A DNA stretch of 64,000 nt from Cryoendolithus antarcticus (lineage: Eukaryota > Ascomycota > Dothideomycetes > Cladosporiales > Cladosporiaceae), in the NCBI GenBank assembly GCA_002077065.1, contig NAJO01000014.1, forward strand, positions 1 through 64,000. Reading direction: 5' to 3'. Positions within the stretch are counted from its first letter, which is position 1. Each line of letters begins with the position of its first letter. This document shows positions 55,087-64,000 of this stretch, piece after piece. A model generated the notes under the pieces. That model did no database searches and was not told where the DNA came from. It worked only from the letters and a program-made list of their open reading frames with translations. The translations under genes and the position numbers were made by a program.

Positions 55087-56700
55087 CTAGTGCCGCCCAT
55101 TGACTTGCGGCGCAGCAGCGGGCGCCCCTTGTCTTGAAGGTCCCGCGCCATTCGGCACACCATTCTGCGCTTGTTGCTGTTGCTGCGGTGGCGGTGGAGG
55201 CGGTGGCCCAAACGCCTTACCCTCCGGCCCAGGATGTTGTTCCGGCGACTCTTCCTCAGTGTCGTCGTCATACTCCTCTCCTTCTTCATCTTCATCGTAC
55301 TCTTCGTCATCCTCGTACTCGCTCTCACCAGAATCATACACCGCGCCGCCCTCGACTGCGTCGTACCCTGGATCCTGACCCGCCACTCGATCTGCAGTAC
55401 CATATCCTCCGCTCTGCATTGCGCGACAAAGCTTCTTCAACTTCTCGTTTTCCCGCGAAAGCCGGTCGATAGATTGCTGACTTTGACTCCGCTCCTCTGC
55501 CATCTGGAAGATATTTTTATTAGTCGCTTCCTGCTTACGGGTGAGATTAAGATTCTCCTTCTCAAGCCGCTTGGTCTTCTTGGACATTTCCTCCATCTCT
55601 TTGCGGAATGTGAGGAAGAGGTCGTTGCTGTTGTTGAGGGTGTCTTCTACCTGCTAAAGGGTCAGTCAGTTATCTTTGACTGACACTTGGAACCTCATCG
55701 TATTGTTGCATGCGTAGCGGAGGAAGAGGTGGCGATAGTGGAAGGGGAGCTTTACCTGCTTAAACTTTTCAACATACACGTTCAGCTGGCCTCGAAGCTC
55801 GTTCTCGGTTTGGCTGAAGGTGCTGACCTGGCGTGTCAACTGGTGACTCTTGCTCAACTCTGACTCTTGCGCTTTCTTGAGCTGATCATGTCGTGACATT
55901 TGGTATGCAATCTCGAGATCTTTCGTCCGTAGCAATGACTGGAAATGCAGTTCTCGCAGCTCGTACTGGTGGAGGAAACTTGTAAACTTTTCGCGGAAGA
56001 GCTTGTCCTGCTCGAGTTCGGCCGTTTGTCGCTCTGGTGCTCGTCGGTCTGACACCACTGATTCCACGTCCAGTACAAGATCTTCAAGCTTCCGCTGAAG
56101 CTCATCGTTCCGGTGCGAGCCAGACTCCTTCTCATCCCGCAAGTCCTCCTTGAGCTTCTTGTTCTCGCGCGTCAGCTCCCGGCTCAGCTTCTCCAACTTA
56201 TCCTTCATCGCCTTCTCCTTGGTCAGGTTCTTGTTCACCTCATCCTTCTCCTTCTGCAGCTGATCGCCACGCTTCTTTGCCTTGCCATGATCGCGCTCAA
56301 GCTTCTTCATGTCGCTCAGAAGCTCGGTGTACTTGCGCTGCACGATGTCGATCTTGCTGTGATGCGGCTCCATCGTCCCGAGCAATTGACTCAAGTCGCG
56401 ATTCGCCTTCTTTACCTCCGCGTCGATCTCGCCTTCCTCTTTGGCGGTCTCGGTGCTGGTAGCCTCCAGCTGTGAGATCTTGGAGAGCAGCGCTTTGTGA
56501 GCATCGTTGGGGTCGTTGGACGCTGCAGCGCCTTTCTTGCCCTTGGCGGCCTTTCCCTTGGCAGGAGCGGGCTGATTTGTTGGCGGAGGTGGTGGCACGG
56601 CCAGCGCGCCATCAATCGGAGAGGCATCGCGAGTGTAGTCTCCGGGTGATGACAGCGGCTGCTGGTTATGATTTGCCACAGCGGCCATTTCGTCGGTCAT
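55087..56700 (-). CDS. Taxilin-family coiled-coil protein
   Basis: The minus-strand exons are 56700-55756 and 55650-55087 (105-nt intron), giving 502 residues. A Pro/Ala/Lys-rich head (about 1-65) is followed by one long coiled coil (about 70-385) with the family block YVEKFKQ-VEDTLNNSNDLF across the splice and FRKEMEEMSKKTKRLEKENL after it. The tail is acidic (YEDDEEYDEDEEGEEYDDD) and then Pro/Gln-rich. Taxilins bind syntaxins and the nascent-chain-associated complex and act in vesicle traffic. Only the acceptor at 55651 restores the conserved junction. Confidence 0.88.
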
Positions 56701-57189
56701 GCGTGGGGAGATGGACAGTGTTGGCTGTCGTGTGGTTCACCTCGCCTCCTTGGCATTTGGGAGACCTGTCGCGCAGTCTTTGCTGGTGAAGCCGCTATTA
56801 TGTATTGTAGCCGATACTTTGTCCTACTAGCAATATCCCGACAAGATCGTCTGGTGTGGTTCCTATGCGCAGTACAGAGAGATGGCTAGTCCCAAGGAGG
56901 TTCCGGTAGAGATGGGTCTGGCGCGGTCGACGTAGCAATGTTAGATCTTGCCCGAATACTGCTGCTGTACTACAATGATCTCTGTCTGTTAGTGAAGCCT
57001 GCAAGTCGTACAAAGATGCGTGATGTCGGCGATGCGCACTGGCACAAGATCATGCATGCAGTGCAGAAAGACGCTCGGCCCGCGAGAGGAGGCTGTTGAT
57101 TAGCTAAGGTAAGATCCGACATCACCGTCAAGGTAGGTCTCCCGGCGGTGACCTCTAGCCATCTGCCTCAAGAATACCACCAACACCTA
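56701..57189. other. Divergent promoter taxilin / CYM1
   Basis: The 489-bp spacer holds no gene. Confidence 0.5.
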
Positions 57190-60100
57190 ATGCTCTCATC
57201 CTTGCGCACCTCGCGCAGTCTCCGTCTGACATCTTACAATCTTGCTGGACTGTCTAGACGAGCATATGCATCAGTCACAGACTTGAACAGCCTCCCGAAG
57301 CCTGGCGACCGGATCCATGGCTTCACACTACAGAAGGCCAGACATGTGCCTGAGCTCGAGCTCTCCGCACTGCACTTCCAGCACGACAAGACAGGCGCAG
57401 ACTATCTGCACGTAGCAAGAGACGATGAGAACAATGTCTTCAGCATCGGCTTCAAGACGAATCCGCCAGACGCCACGGGAGTGCCACACATACTCGAGCA
57501 TGTCACATTGTGTTCGAGCGAGAAGTAAGCAGATATGGGCGTATGAGACGTGCAATATAGGTGTTGACGACAAGGTAGGTATCCTATTCGCGACCCTTTC
57601 TTCAAGATGCTTCCTCGGTCTCTGCACAACTTCATGAATGCGTTCACGTCTCTCGATCACACGATGTACCCCATTGCCACCACTAACTCCAAGGACTTTC
57701 GCAACCTCATGACGATGTATCTCGACTCGACTCTGCATCCCTTGCTGAAGAAGTCGGACTTCATCCAGGAAGGGTGGCGCGTCGGTCCAGAGAATCCAGC
57801 TGCACCTGCAGACGCCGCTGGAAAGGACTTGGTCTTCAAAGGTGTCGTCTACAACGAAATGAAAGGGCAGTTCTCGGATGCGACTTACTTTTACTACATG
57901 CGCTGGCTGCAGGAGATCGCACCATCGTTGAACTTCTTTGGTGGCGAGCCACAAAAGATCACCGATCTCACCTACGAGCAGCTGCGCAACTTCCACCAAC
58001 AGCACTACCATCCGAGCAACAGCAAGATCCTGACATACGGCAACACGCCTGTAGAAGAGCATCTAGCGATTGTTGGACGTGAGCTGGACCGTTTCACCAA
58101 GATCACTGTCAATGACGAGAATAAGCTTCCGATCTCGCTCGCAGATGGGTCGAGAGATGTGGTCGTAGAAGGTCCGCTGGATCAGATGACGGCACCCGAC
58201 GCCCAAAACCGCACGTCAGTTGCCTGGATCATGGGCGACACTTCTAACATACAGGAGTCATTTGCCCTCAACATCGCCACATCACTGCTGACCGATGGCT
58301 ACGGATCACCTATGTACCGCGCACTCATCGAATCTGGACTTGGGTCCGACTTCTCGCCCAATACCGGCTATGACTCGCACACTGCCAAAGCTATATTTGC
58401 CCTGGGCCTCAATGGCGTGACGGACGAAAACTTGCCAAAGGTGAAAGAGACCATCTTCGCTACCATTAAAGAGTCTATCGCGAATGGGTTCGAGAAGCAA
58501 AAAGTAGATGGCATGTTGCATCAGCTGGAGCTGAGCCTAAAGCACAAGACCGCCAAGTTCGGCATCGGTCTCGTGCAAAACGTACAGGGCCAGTGGTTCA
58601 CCGGCAAGGATCCTTTCGATGCCCTGCAGTGGAACAGCATCGTCCAGAAGTTCAAGTCGGAATTCGCTAAACCACGATACCTGGAGGACCTGCTCGACAA
58701 GTACCTCGTGTCTGACCGAACTCTCACATACACTATGCGCCCTTCGGCATCATATGCAACCGAGCTTGCCGCAGAGGAGCAGTCGCGATTAGCAACAAAG
58801 ATCGAGGCAGAGACAGCTCAGCATGGTAGCGCGGAAGCTGCTTACGAGCACCTCCGAAAGCAGGAGCTTGACCTGGTCGAGGAGCAAGATGCTGGTCGCA
58901 CCCAGTCAGTCGATTGTGTGCCAATGCTGAGTACCAAAGATATTCCCAGAAAGCAGAAGGACATCGCAATCCGAGACAGCACGATCGCCCACGCGAAGGT
59001 TCAGTGGCATGAAGCGCCTACAAATGAGCTGACTTACTTCCGGGGCATTGCGAAATTGAATGACTTGCCAGACGAATTGCGTATGCTCGTGCCACTGTTC
59101 TGCGACGCACTCATGCGAATAGGCACGCGGAACAAGTCGATGGAAGAGCTCGAAGATCTCATCAAGCTCGAGACCGGTGGTGTAAGCATCGGCTACCATG
59201 TCAGCGGCTCGCCTCACGACCTGCAGACTGCACACGAAGGGCTCATGCTACGAGGCAGCGCTTTCGATCGGAACGTGCCCGCAATGTATGAGCTACTGCA
59301 GATCCTGCTATTGGAGACTGACTTCGATTCGCCAAAGGCACACAAGATGATCCGCGAACTGCTGCAGTCTGGCGCGAGTGGGGCTGTTGACGCTGTTGCA
59401 GGCAGCGGGCATATGTATGCATCGATGTACGCGAATGCTGGATTCGGACCAAGTGGACGACTGGCTGAGCAGACTGGCGGACTCACGCAAGTCAAGCTCA
59501 TTGCTCAGCTCGCGTCTGCCGAGGAGAACGCCGATGCCATGACCGCACTGATCAAACAGCTTCAAGTCATCCAGGCGCTAGCATCCGCCAGCCTCAAGTC
59601 CAGCTTCCGCGTCGCCCTCACCTGCAGCTCCTCGGCCACATCAGCAAACGAGTCCGCGCTTCAAGCATTCCTCACCTCGACATCCTCCGCCGCTCTCGCC
59701 ATCCCCACTTTCTCAGCGTCTTCTGATACCACCTCAGCAATCTCAACCTCATCTAAAACACATTTCGCCCTCCCCTACCAAGTCTCCTACGCCGCCCTAT
59801 CCCTCCCCACAGCACCCTACACCTCCACTTCAACCGGAGCTGCGAACTCCATCCTGGCCGCGCTTCTAACGCATAAACACCTCCATCACGAGATCCGCGA
59901 AAAGGGCGGCGCTTACGGTGCTTTCGCCTCCTCTCGCCCCCTCTCAGGCACCTTCACACTCTCCTCGTACCGCGACCCGAACCCCGAGAACTCGCTCAAG
60001 ATCATGACGGAGTCTGTGAAATGGGCTCTCGACCGGCAGTGGAGTGAGCAAGAGCTCGAGGAGGCCAAGCTGAGTGTTTTCCAGGGCGTGGATGCGCCTG

Positions 60101-60360
60101 TGAGTGTGAGTGCAGAAGGTATGGTGCGGTTTGAAGCGGAGATTTCGAGGGCGATGGAGCAGGAGAGACGGGAGGCGTTACTTGATGTGCAGGCGAGCGA
60201 TGTGAAGAGCGCGGCGGAGGGGTTGGCGGGGAAGCTTGAGAGAGGAGAGGGGAGGATCGTGGTGTTGGGACCGCGGAAGGGGTTTGTGAAGGAAGAAGAG
60301 GGTTGGAGGGTTGAGGATATGGCCAGGGAGCTTGGGGTGGGCGGTACTGCTGCTGCGTGA
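57190..60360 (+). CDS. CYM1: Presequence protease CYM1 (M16C metallopeptidase)
   Basis: Exons 57190-57524 and 57579-60360 (54-nt intron) give 1038 residues. The N terminus ([20 protein letters not shown]) is Arg/Ser-rich without acids, a mitochondrial presequence. The inverted zinc motif HILEH is at H100/E103/H104. After the intron follow [20 protein letters not shown] and [11 protein letters not shown], then both M16 halves joined by a long linker. [16 protein letters not shown] near 900 is the substrate-side conserved block. It degrades cleaved targeting peptides and other short peptides in the matrix. Confidence 0.95.
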
Positions 60361-60520
60361 AGAATTCAAGGAGGAGTGTATGATAGACCGCTTTGTGCTT
60401 CTACTCTGTACAATACCTGTGTATTTTCGACAGCACTTCGCATAGCTACCCTCACTCACTCGCCTGCTCGCCCTGCTGCTTGTATCGTACAGCCACTACA
60501 TCACCACCCTGCCCGCGTAC

Positions 60521-61186
60521 TCATTGCACGTACTGCCCTTGCTCCCATCCCTTTCTCTTCACCCCCAGTTCCACCGCCGCACTCCCCCAGTCCTCCCCAT
60601 GATTATGGCCCCCCTCCTTCAACCCCGCTCTCTCCAACCCTTGCTCCTCAGTCAGCAGCGTCAACAGCCCAAACACAACCGGACACCCCGTATCCAACTG
60701 CACCTTCATCAAGCCATGCGACACCGCGTCGGAGATGTACTCAAAATGCATCGTGCTGCCCTTGATGAGCGCGCCGATGGCAATCACAGCATCAAACGGC
60801 CCCGTCAGGCCTGTCGACTTCGCCGCCGTCGCGGGCGTGGATTTAGGTAACGAGGTCAAGTCCGTGACGCTCCCTCCCAGCAGATCTCCGGCTTTCTCGC
60901 CCACAGCCGCCAACACGCCCCCAACGGAGCCAGCGGCATGTTGCGTCACGCTCGCGCGGATCATTTGTTGGGCGCCGAAGGGCAGTTCATAGGAGCCGGG
61001 CACGGATTGGATTTCGATGTTGTTGTTTTGGACGCCGGCGGCGTGGAGCGATTTGAGGGTTCCGGCTAGGAGGGCGTCGATCAATGTGGTGTTCCAGCGG
61101 GCGTGGATGATGCCGATTCTGAGGGGTTTGCCGTCGTAGCTTGGTGTTGCGCCGGGGCCTTTGAGTGGGGCATTCGTGGTGGACAT
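60521..61186 (-). CDS. RIB4: 6,7-Dimethyl-8-ribityllumazine synthase
   Basis: The 221-residue enzyme is intronless. It carries IIHARWNTTLIDALLAG (ribityl/pyrimidine site), VPGSYELPFGAQQM (phosphate loop), IGALIKGSTMHFEYI (catalytic His region) and DTGCPVVFGLLTLLTEEQ. It makes lumazine from the aminouracil and dihydroxybutanone phosphate, the next-to-last step to riboflavin. It is longer than yeast Rib4 (169) because of an insertion of about 45 residues between QQMIRASVTQ and GPFDAVIAIG. It is convergent with CYM1 (160 bp). Confidence 0.95.
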   Translation of the reverse strand: MSTTNAPLKGPGATPSYDGKPLRIGIIHARWNTTLIDALLAGTLKSLHAAGVQNNNIEIQSVPGSYELPFGAQQMIRASVTQHAAGSVGGVLAAVGEKAGDLLGGSVTDLTSLPKSTPATAAKSTGLTGPFDAVIAIGALIKGSTMHFEYISDAVSHGLMKVQLDTGCPVVFGLLTLLTEEQGLERAGLKEGGHNHGEDWGSAAVELGVKRKGWEQGQYVQ

Positions 61187-61431
61187 TATGAAGGAGACGT
61201 GAGAATTGTGAGAGCTTTGTGTTTACTCTATGTGGTAGGCGAGTGAACTCGAGGTAATATATTGATTGAAAGTCGAGTCTCACATGTCAGTCATTGAAGT
61301 GGGGTGAACTTTCGCGGGGCAGCTTTGATGGGCTTCGATGCAGGTACATATCACAGACAGGAGACAAATATTGGCGGTGCGAGATGCCAATAGTCTGCAG
61401 CAATGGTATACGGGTATCATGTATGGTGCTA

Positions 61432-62589
61432 TCAAGTCCTCTGCGGCGCAAGCTTCCGCCCAATGTTCCCAAAGCATACCGAGCTCACAAATAGCACGCT
61501 TGCGATCCAAGTGGCTACGCCAATTGATTCCAAACTAAAGACCCCGAGCACCAAGTCGCCATTGCCATACAGACTGCTCGTCCCGTTGTTCACTACACCA
61601 TGTCGCCGCACGTGACCATTCAGGACTTCCTGAGGTGAGGGCGAGGGCACCAATGCCGGGTTGATGCCGAGCAGAATGCCAGTGCCCGTCAGTGCCACAG
61701 CAGATGACAAGATGAAGCCAGGCGGTGACCGATCGATCAGATACCATAGTGCTGGGTTGGCGAGTGCGAGTGTGAGGGAGAGCTGCAGCGTTGACTGCCA
61801 TGGGAGTTTCCGAATCGCGAATGCAATGCCGACGAAGGCACCAATCGAGCGCACCACGCTGTTCCATCCCACTGTTGTGTTTTTGCTACGTTTCCTGACT
61901 TCCTCATCTTCGTCTGTGTCGTCGATCGCTTCCTCGCTCTCAGCATTCCAGAGAGCGTCAAGGTATGGTAATGCTTGGCCCAGGAGCACACCTGCTGTCC
62001 CCCAGAACGCCAGGTAGTACCAACTCGATCGATCTAAGCCATCGACTTTAACAGGCGCAAGCTCGCGCTTATCATGCAGATGGCTGATCAGCAGTCCGTA
62101 CAGCACGCCAACACCAAACAATGCCAACGTCCGCGCTACCAGCGGCAGCCAGTAACCCTGTAGTCCTCGAGCAGGTCTGCGTAGCGTCGATCGCGGCGTG
62201 ACCGTACTTCGTCGCCGCTTCTGTACCCCACTCGGTCCGTTGAACAGCAGTCTCTCGGAAACCTGTGTAATGGGCGATGCCGGTTCCGCAGGCGTCTCCG
62301 CTCCAGTCCCCCACGGTGTACTCGGTCCTTCGCGATCTGCTGAGAAGCCCGTCGGACTATATATGCCGAACAGTGTTGAGCTCGTGAGGTTCAGTATCGA
62401 TTTCGTCCGTGAGGGAGTGGAAGCGCCATCTAGAGACGCTGATGCTAGCTGAGAGGGTTGGAAGTTCTGGCTCTCCATCGGGGGTGTGGCGGTAGGGGAG
62501 TTGGGAGTGCTAGAGAGTTCGAAAGGTCGCCGAGGGCGTAGGCGTAGGGAAGAGGCATCATCCTCGTCACCAAGGGCGTTGTGGCTCAT
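61432..62589 (-). CDS. INSIG-domain membrane protein
   Basis: The 385-residue protein is intronless, from ATG 62589; the frame opens further upstream only with GTG. A polar N-terminal region of about 140 residues includes NLTSSTLFGIYSPTGFS. It is followed by helices in INSIG arrangement: WLPLVARTLALFGVGVLYGLLI, SWYYLAFWGTAGVLLGQALPYLD, VRSIGAFVGIAFAIRKLPWQ, TLALANPALWYLIDRSPPGF and IGVATWIASVLFVSSVCFGNIG. INSIG proteins sit in the ER and control sterol synthesis by holding SCAP or HMG-CoA reductase. An acidic insert (EEAIDDTDEDEEVRKR) breaks the helices. Confidence 0.85.
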   Translation of the reverse strand: MSHNALGDEDDASSLRLRPRRPFELSSTPNSPTATPPMESQNFQPSQLASASLDGASTPSRTKSILNLTSSTLFGIYSPTGFSADREGPSTPWGTGAETPAEPASPITQVSERLLFNGPSGVQKRRRSTVTPRSTLRRPARGLQGYWLPLVARTLALFGVGVLYGLLISHLHDKRELAPVKVDGLDRSSWYYLAFWGTAGVLLGQALPYLDALWNAESEEAIDDTDEDEEVRKRSKNTTVGWNSVVRSIGAFVGIAFAIRKLPWQSTLQLSLTLALANPALWYLIDRSPPGFILSSAVALTGTGILLGINPALVPSPSPQEVLNGHVRRHGVVNNGTSSLYGNGDLVLGVFSLESIGVATWIASVLFVSSVCFGNIGRKLAPQRT

Positions 62590-62995
62590 CACGGGAACAG
62601 GTCCGATCGATTCCACTGCAGAATCGATGAGTCGCGTGACGAGGAGAAGATCCCGCGGTGAGTATATCTAGTCGAGGAACGGATATTGAAGAGACGGAAA
62701 GGGTCTGGTTATATGCGGAGGAGGCAGCAAAGCTGGGAGTAGTCCTGGGTGAGGGGTGCAGCAGCAATCCTTGTGGTGCTCAGCTGCCTCGTCTGACATC
62801 GCCGAGTACAAACATCTTCATGTGATCCGCCAAGTCCTTTCGGCTTCGGATACCGGAGAGCGGACCGTTCCTTTCTGCATTGAACCTTCTTGGGAATTTA
62901 TCAATGCGAGCGCATGTGAGAGGCGGCAATTCTAAGGAATCGACGTCTCTCCGAGGCACTATAAATCATATCATTTACCCTCCGACGCAGTCAAT
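62590..62995. other. Divergent promoter INSIG / YTM1
   Basis: The 406-bp spacer holds no gene. A TATA-like ACTATAAATCATA lies about 35 bp before the YTM1 ATG. Confidence 0.45.
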
Positions 62996-64000
62996 ATGAG
63001 CGGAGTCAATGGATCAGCTCAGGTGAAAATCCAGCTGCAAACGAAGAACCCTGAGCTGCAACTACCACAGGAAATTGGCCCCATTCTTGTACGGACAGGC
63101 CTGAAGCGACTGGAACTCTCCAGATTGGTCAATAACTTGCTAGAGGCTACACAACCTGTTCCGTTGCAGTTCCTGATCAATGGCCAATTCCTGAGAACGA
63201 CCATCGACGACTTTTTGACGCAAAATGGAATCAGCGCCGAGACGACACTTACTGTGGAATATGTGAAAGCTTTGATCCCGCCTCAAACGATTGCGAGCTA
63301 CGAACACGATGACTGGGTATCGTCCGTTGATATCTTGTCGTCACCACAGCAGAGTCGCATTCTCTCTGGCTCCTTTGACGGTCTCATCAGAGTATGGGGC
63401 ATGAGCTCAGACCTTCTCGCAACTGGTACTGGACACAGCTCAGCAGTCAAGTCTGCGAAATTCATATCGCCTACTCAAGTGGTCTCGTCAAGCGGAGACC
63501 GCACGCTACGGCTTTGGAAGTACGAAGACACGGATATCGGCACAGCCTCGCTCACGCCTACCCTTGAGCTGTACGGCCACAACGCATCAGTAGACAGCGT
63601 AGCCGTCCACGCACCCTCGTCCCGCATGCTCTCATCTTCCGCAGACCACACAGTCGGTATCTGGTCGACGAGGAAGTCTGATGCTCCAGCGGCTCAAGAA
63701 GAGCTCATACCAGTATCTAACAAACGCCGCAAGATCACGCCCACTGCAAAGCCCACAGCCACGCGCGGTCCTCTCAGTCTCATGTCAGGCCACGCATCCC
63801 AAGTCGCAGAAGTCTGCTTCGACGAAACCGACGCTACAATAGCCTACAGTGTCTCGTGGGATCACACATTGAAGACCTGGGATCTCGCAACCTCAAAATG
63901 CGTCGATACGCGTACAACGCCACAGTCGCTATGGAGTGTATGCCATCTCCCTGAGAAATCACTGGTAGCAGCAGGCACAGCACTGAAGCACATAACACTC
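62996..64000 (+). CDS. YTM1: Ribosome-biogenesis protein YTM1 (partial)
   Basis: The frame opens at ATG 62996 and reaches the right edge without a stop (335 codons). An N-terminal NLE/ubiquitin-like domain (about 9-95: VKIQLQTKNPELQLP, VPLQFLINGQFLRTTIDDFL) binds the MIDAS domain of the AAA+ ATPase Rea1. WD repeats follow (DDWVSSVDIL, RILSGSFDGLIRVW, VVSSSGDRTLRLWKY, ASVDSVAVHAP, DHTVGIWS, ASQVAEVCFDE, VSWDHTLKTWDL). Ytm1 with Erb1 and Nop7 acts in pre-60S maturation. Roughly the last 150 residues lie beyond the window. Confidence 0.95.
   Translation, partial: MSGVNGSAQVKIQLQTKNPELQLPQEIGPILVRTGLKRLELSRLVNNLLEATQPVPLQFLINGQFLRTTIDDFLTQNGISAETTLTVEYVKALIPPQTIASYEHDDWVSSVDILSSPQQSRILSGSFDGLIRVWGMSSDLLATGTGHSSAVKSAKFISPTQVVSSSGDRTLRLWKYEDTDIGTASLTPTLELYGHNASVDSVAVHAPSSRMLSSSADHTVGIWSTRKSDAPAAQEELIPVSNKRRKITPTAKPTATRGPLSLMSGHASQVAEVCFDETDATIAYSVSWDHTLKTWDLATSKCVDTRTTPQSLWSVCHLPEKSLVAAGTALKHITL

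Noticed and set aside
1..64000. tRNA, rRNA, CRISPR, prokaryotic-type operons
   Set aside because: No B-box-like tRNA pattern or rRNA segments were seen by eye; the sequence is fungal nuclear DNA. A covariance-model scan was not possible.

Overview
The window is nuclear DNA of a filamentous ascomycete (Pezizomycotina). The evidence is short introns (mostly 47-75 nt, with GT..AG ends and CTNAC-type branch sites), a HET-domain gene, a DNA block mutated by repeat-induced point mutation (RIP), and a set of fungal core genes. The protein style fits Dothideomycetes, but I cannot fix the lineage without a search.

Layout. Positions 1-1350 are a RIP-saturated block: I find no CpA or TpG dinucleotide in the first 1,102 bases. 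Inside it, one minus-strand frame still reads without frameshift for about 300 codons, broken only by TAG/TAA. Next to it lies a coiled-coil gene (1368-3124, minus) broken by a frameshift and two TAG codons of the RIP type, then a HET-domain gene (3281-5242) and a histidine-phosphatase gene. From about 7 kb on the window is ordinary gene-dense euchromatin. In order it carries: 14-3-3; an acyltransferase-3 membrane protein; a CSI2-like membrane protein; FCF1; proteasome alpha-7; PRP39; a CID-like protein; ornithine decarboxylase; a bicovalent FAD oxidase; a small membrane protein; 3-carboxymuconate cyclase; a PCH2/TRIP13 AAA+ ATPase; VID21/EAF1; MAK11; SET1; a CSC1/OSCA channel; a short-chain dehydrogenase; TRM112; HEL2; a CSA/ERCC8 WD40 protein; COX23; a RING protein; two unrecognised genes; taxilin; the CYM1 presequence protease; lumazine synthase; an INSIG protein; and YTM1, cut by the right edge.

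How the genes relate. There is no operon-like or biosynthetic-cluster logic in the core part. Genes alternate strand, with divergent promoters of 200-1400 bp and tight convergent ends (4 bp between the stops of the CSA-like gene and COX23). Several belong to common processes: ribosome assembly and quality control (FCF1, MAK11, YTM1, TRM112, HEL2), chromatin (SET1, VID21), splicing (PRP39), mitochondrial biogenesis (COX23, CYM1) and proteostasis (PRE10, RING protein). I rebuilt exon structures by hand; every multi-exon model given keeps an open frame and a length divisible by three.

The most unusual material is the left 3 kb (saturated RIP, an indel-free decayed frame, and stop codons in the flanking gene that look like RIP leakage). 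Three regulatory possibilities deserve a look: a candidate poison exon in PRP39, a possible dual-targeting start in the muconate cyclase, and an in-frame retainable intron in COX23. I saw no CRISPR array, rRNA or tRNA gene.
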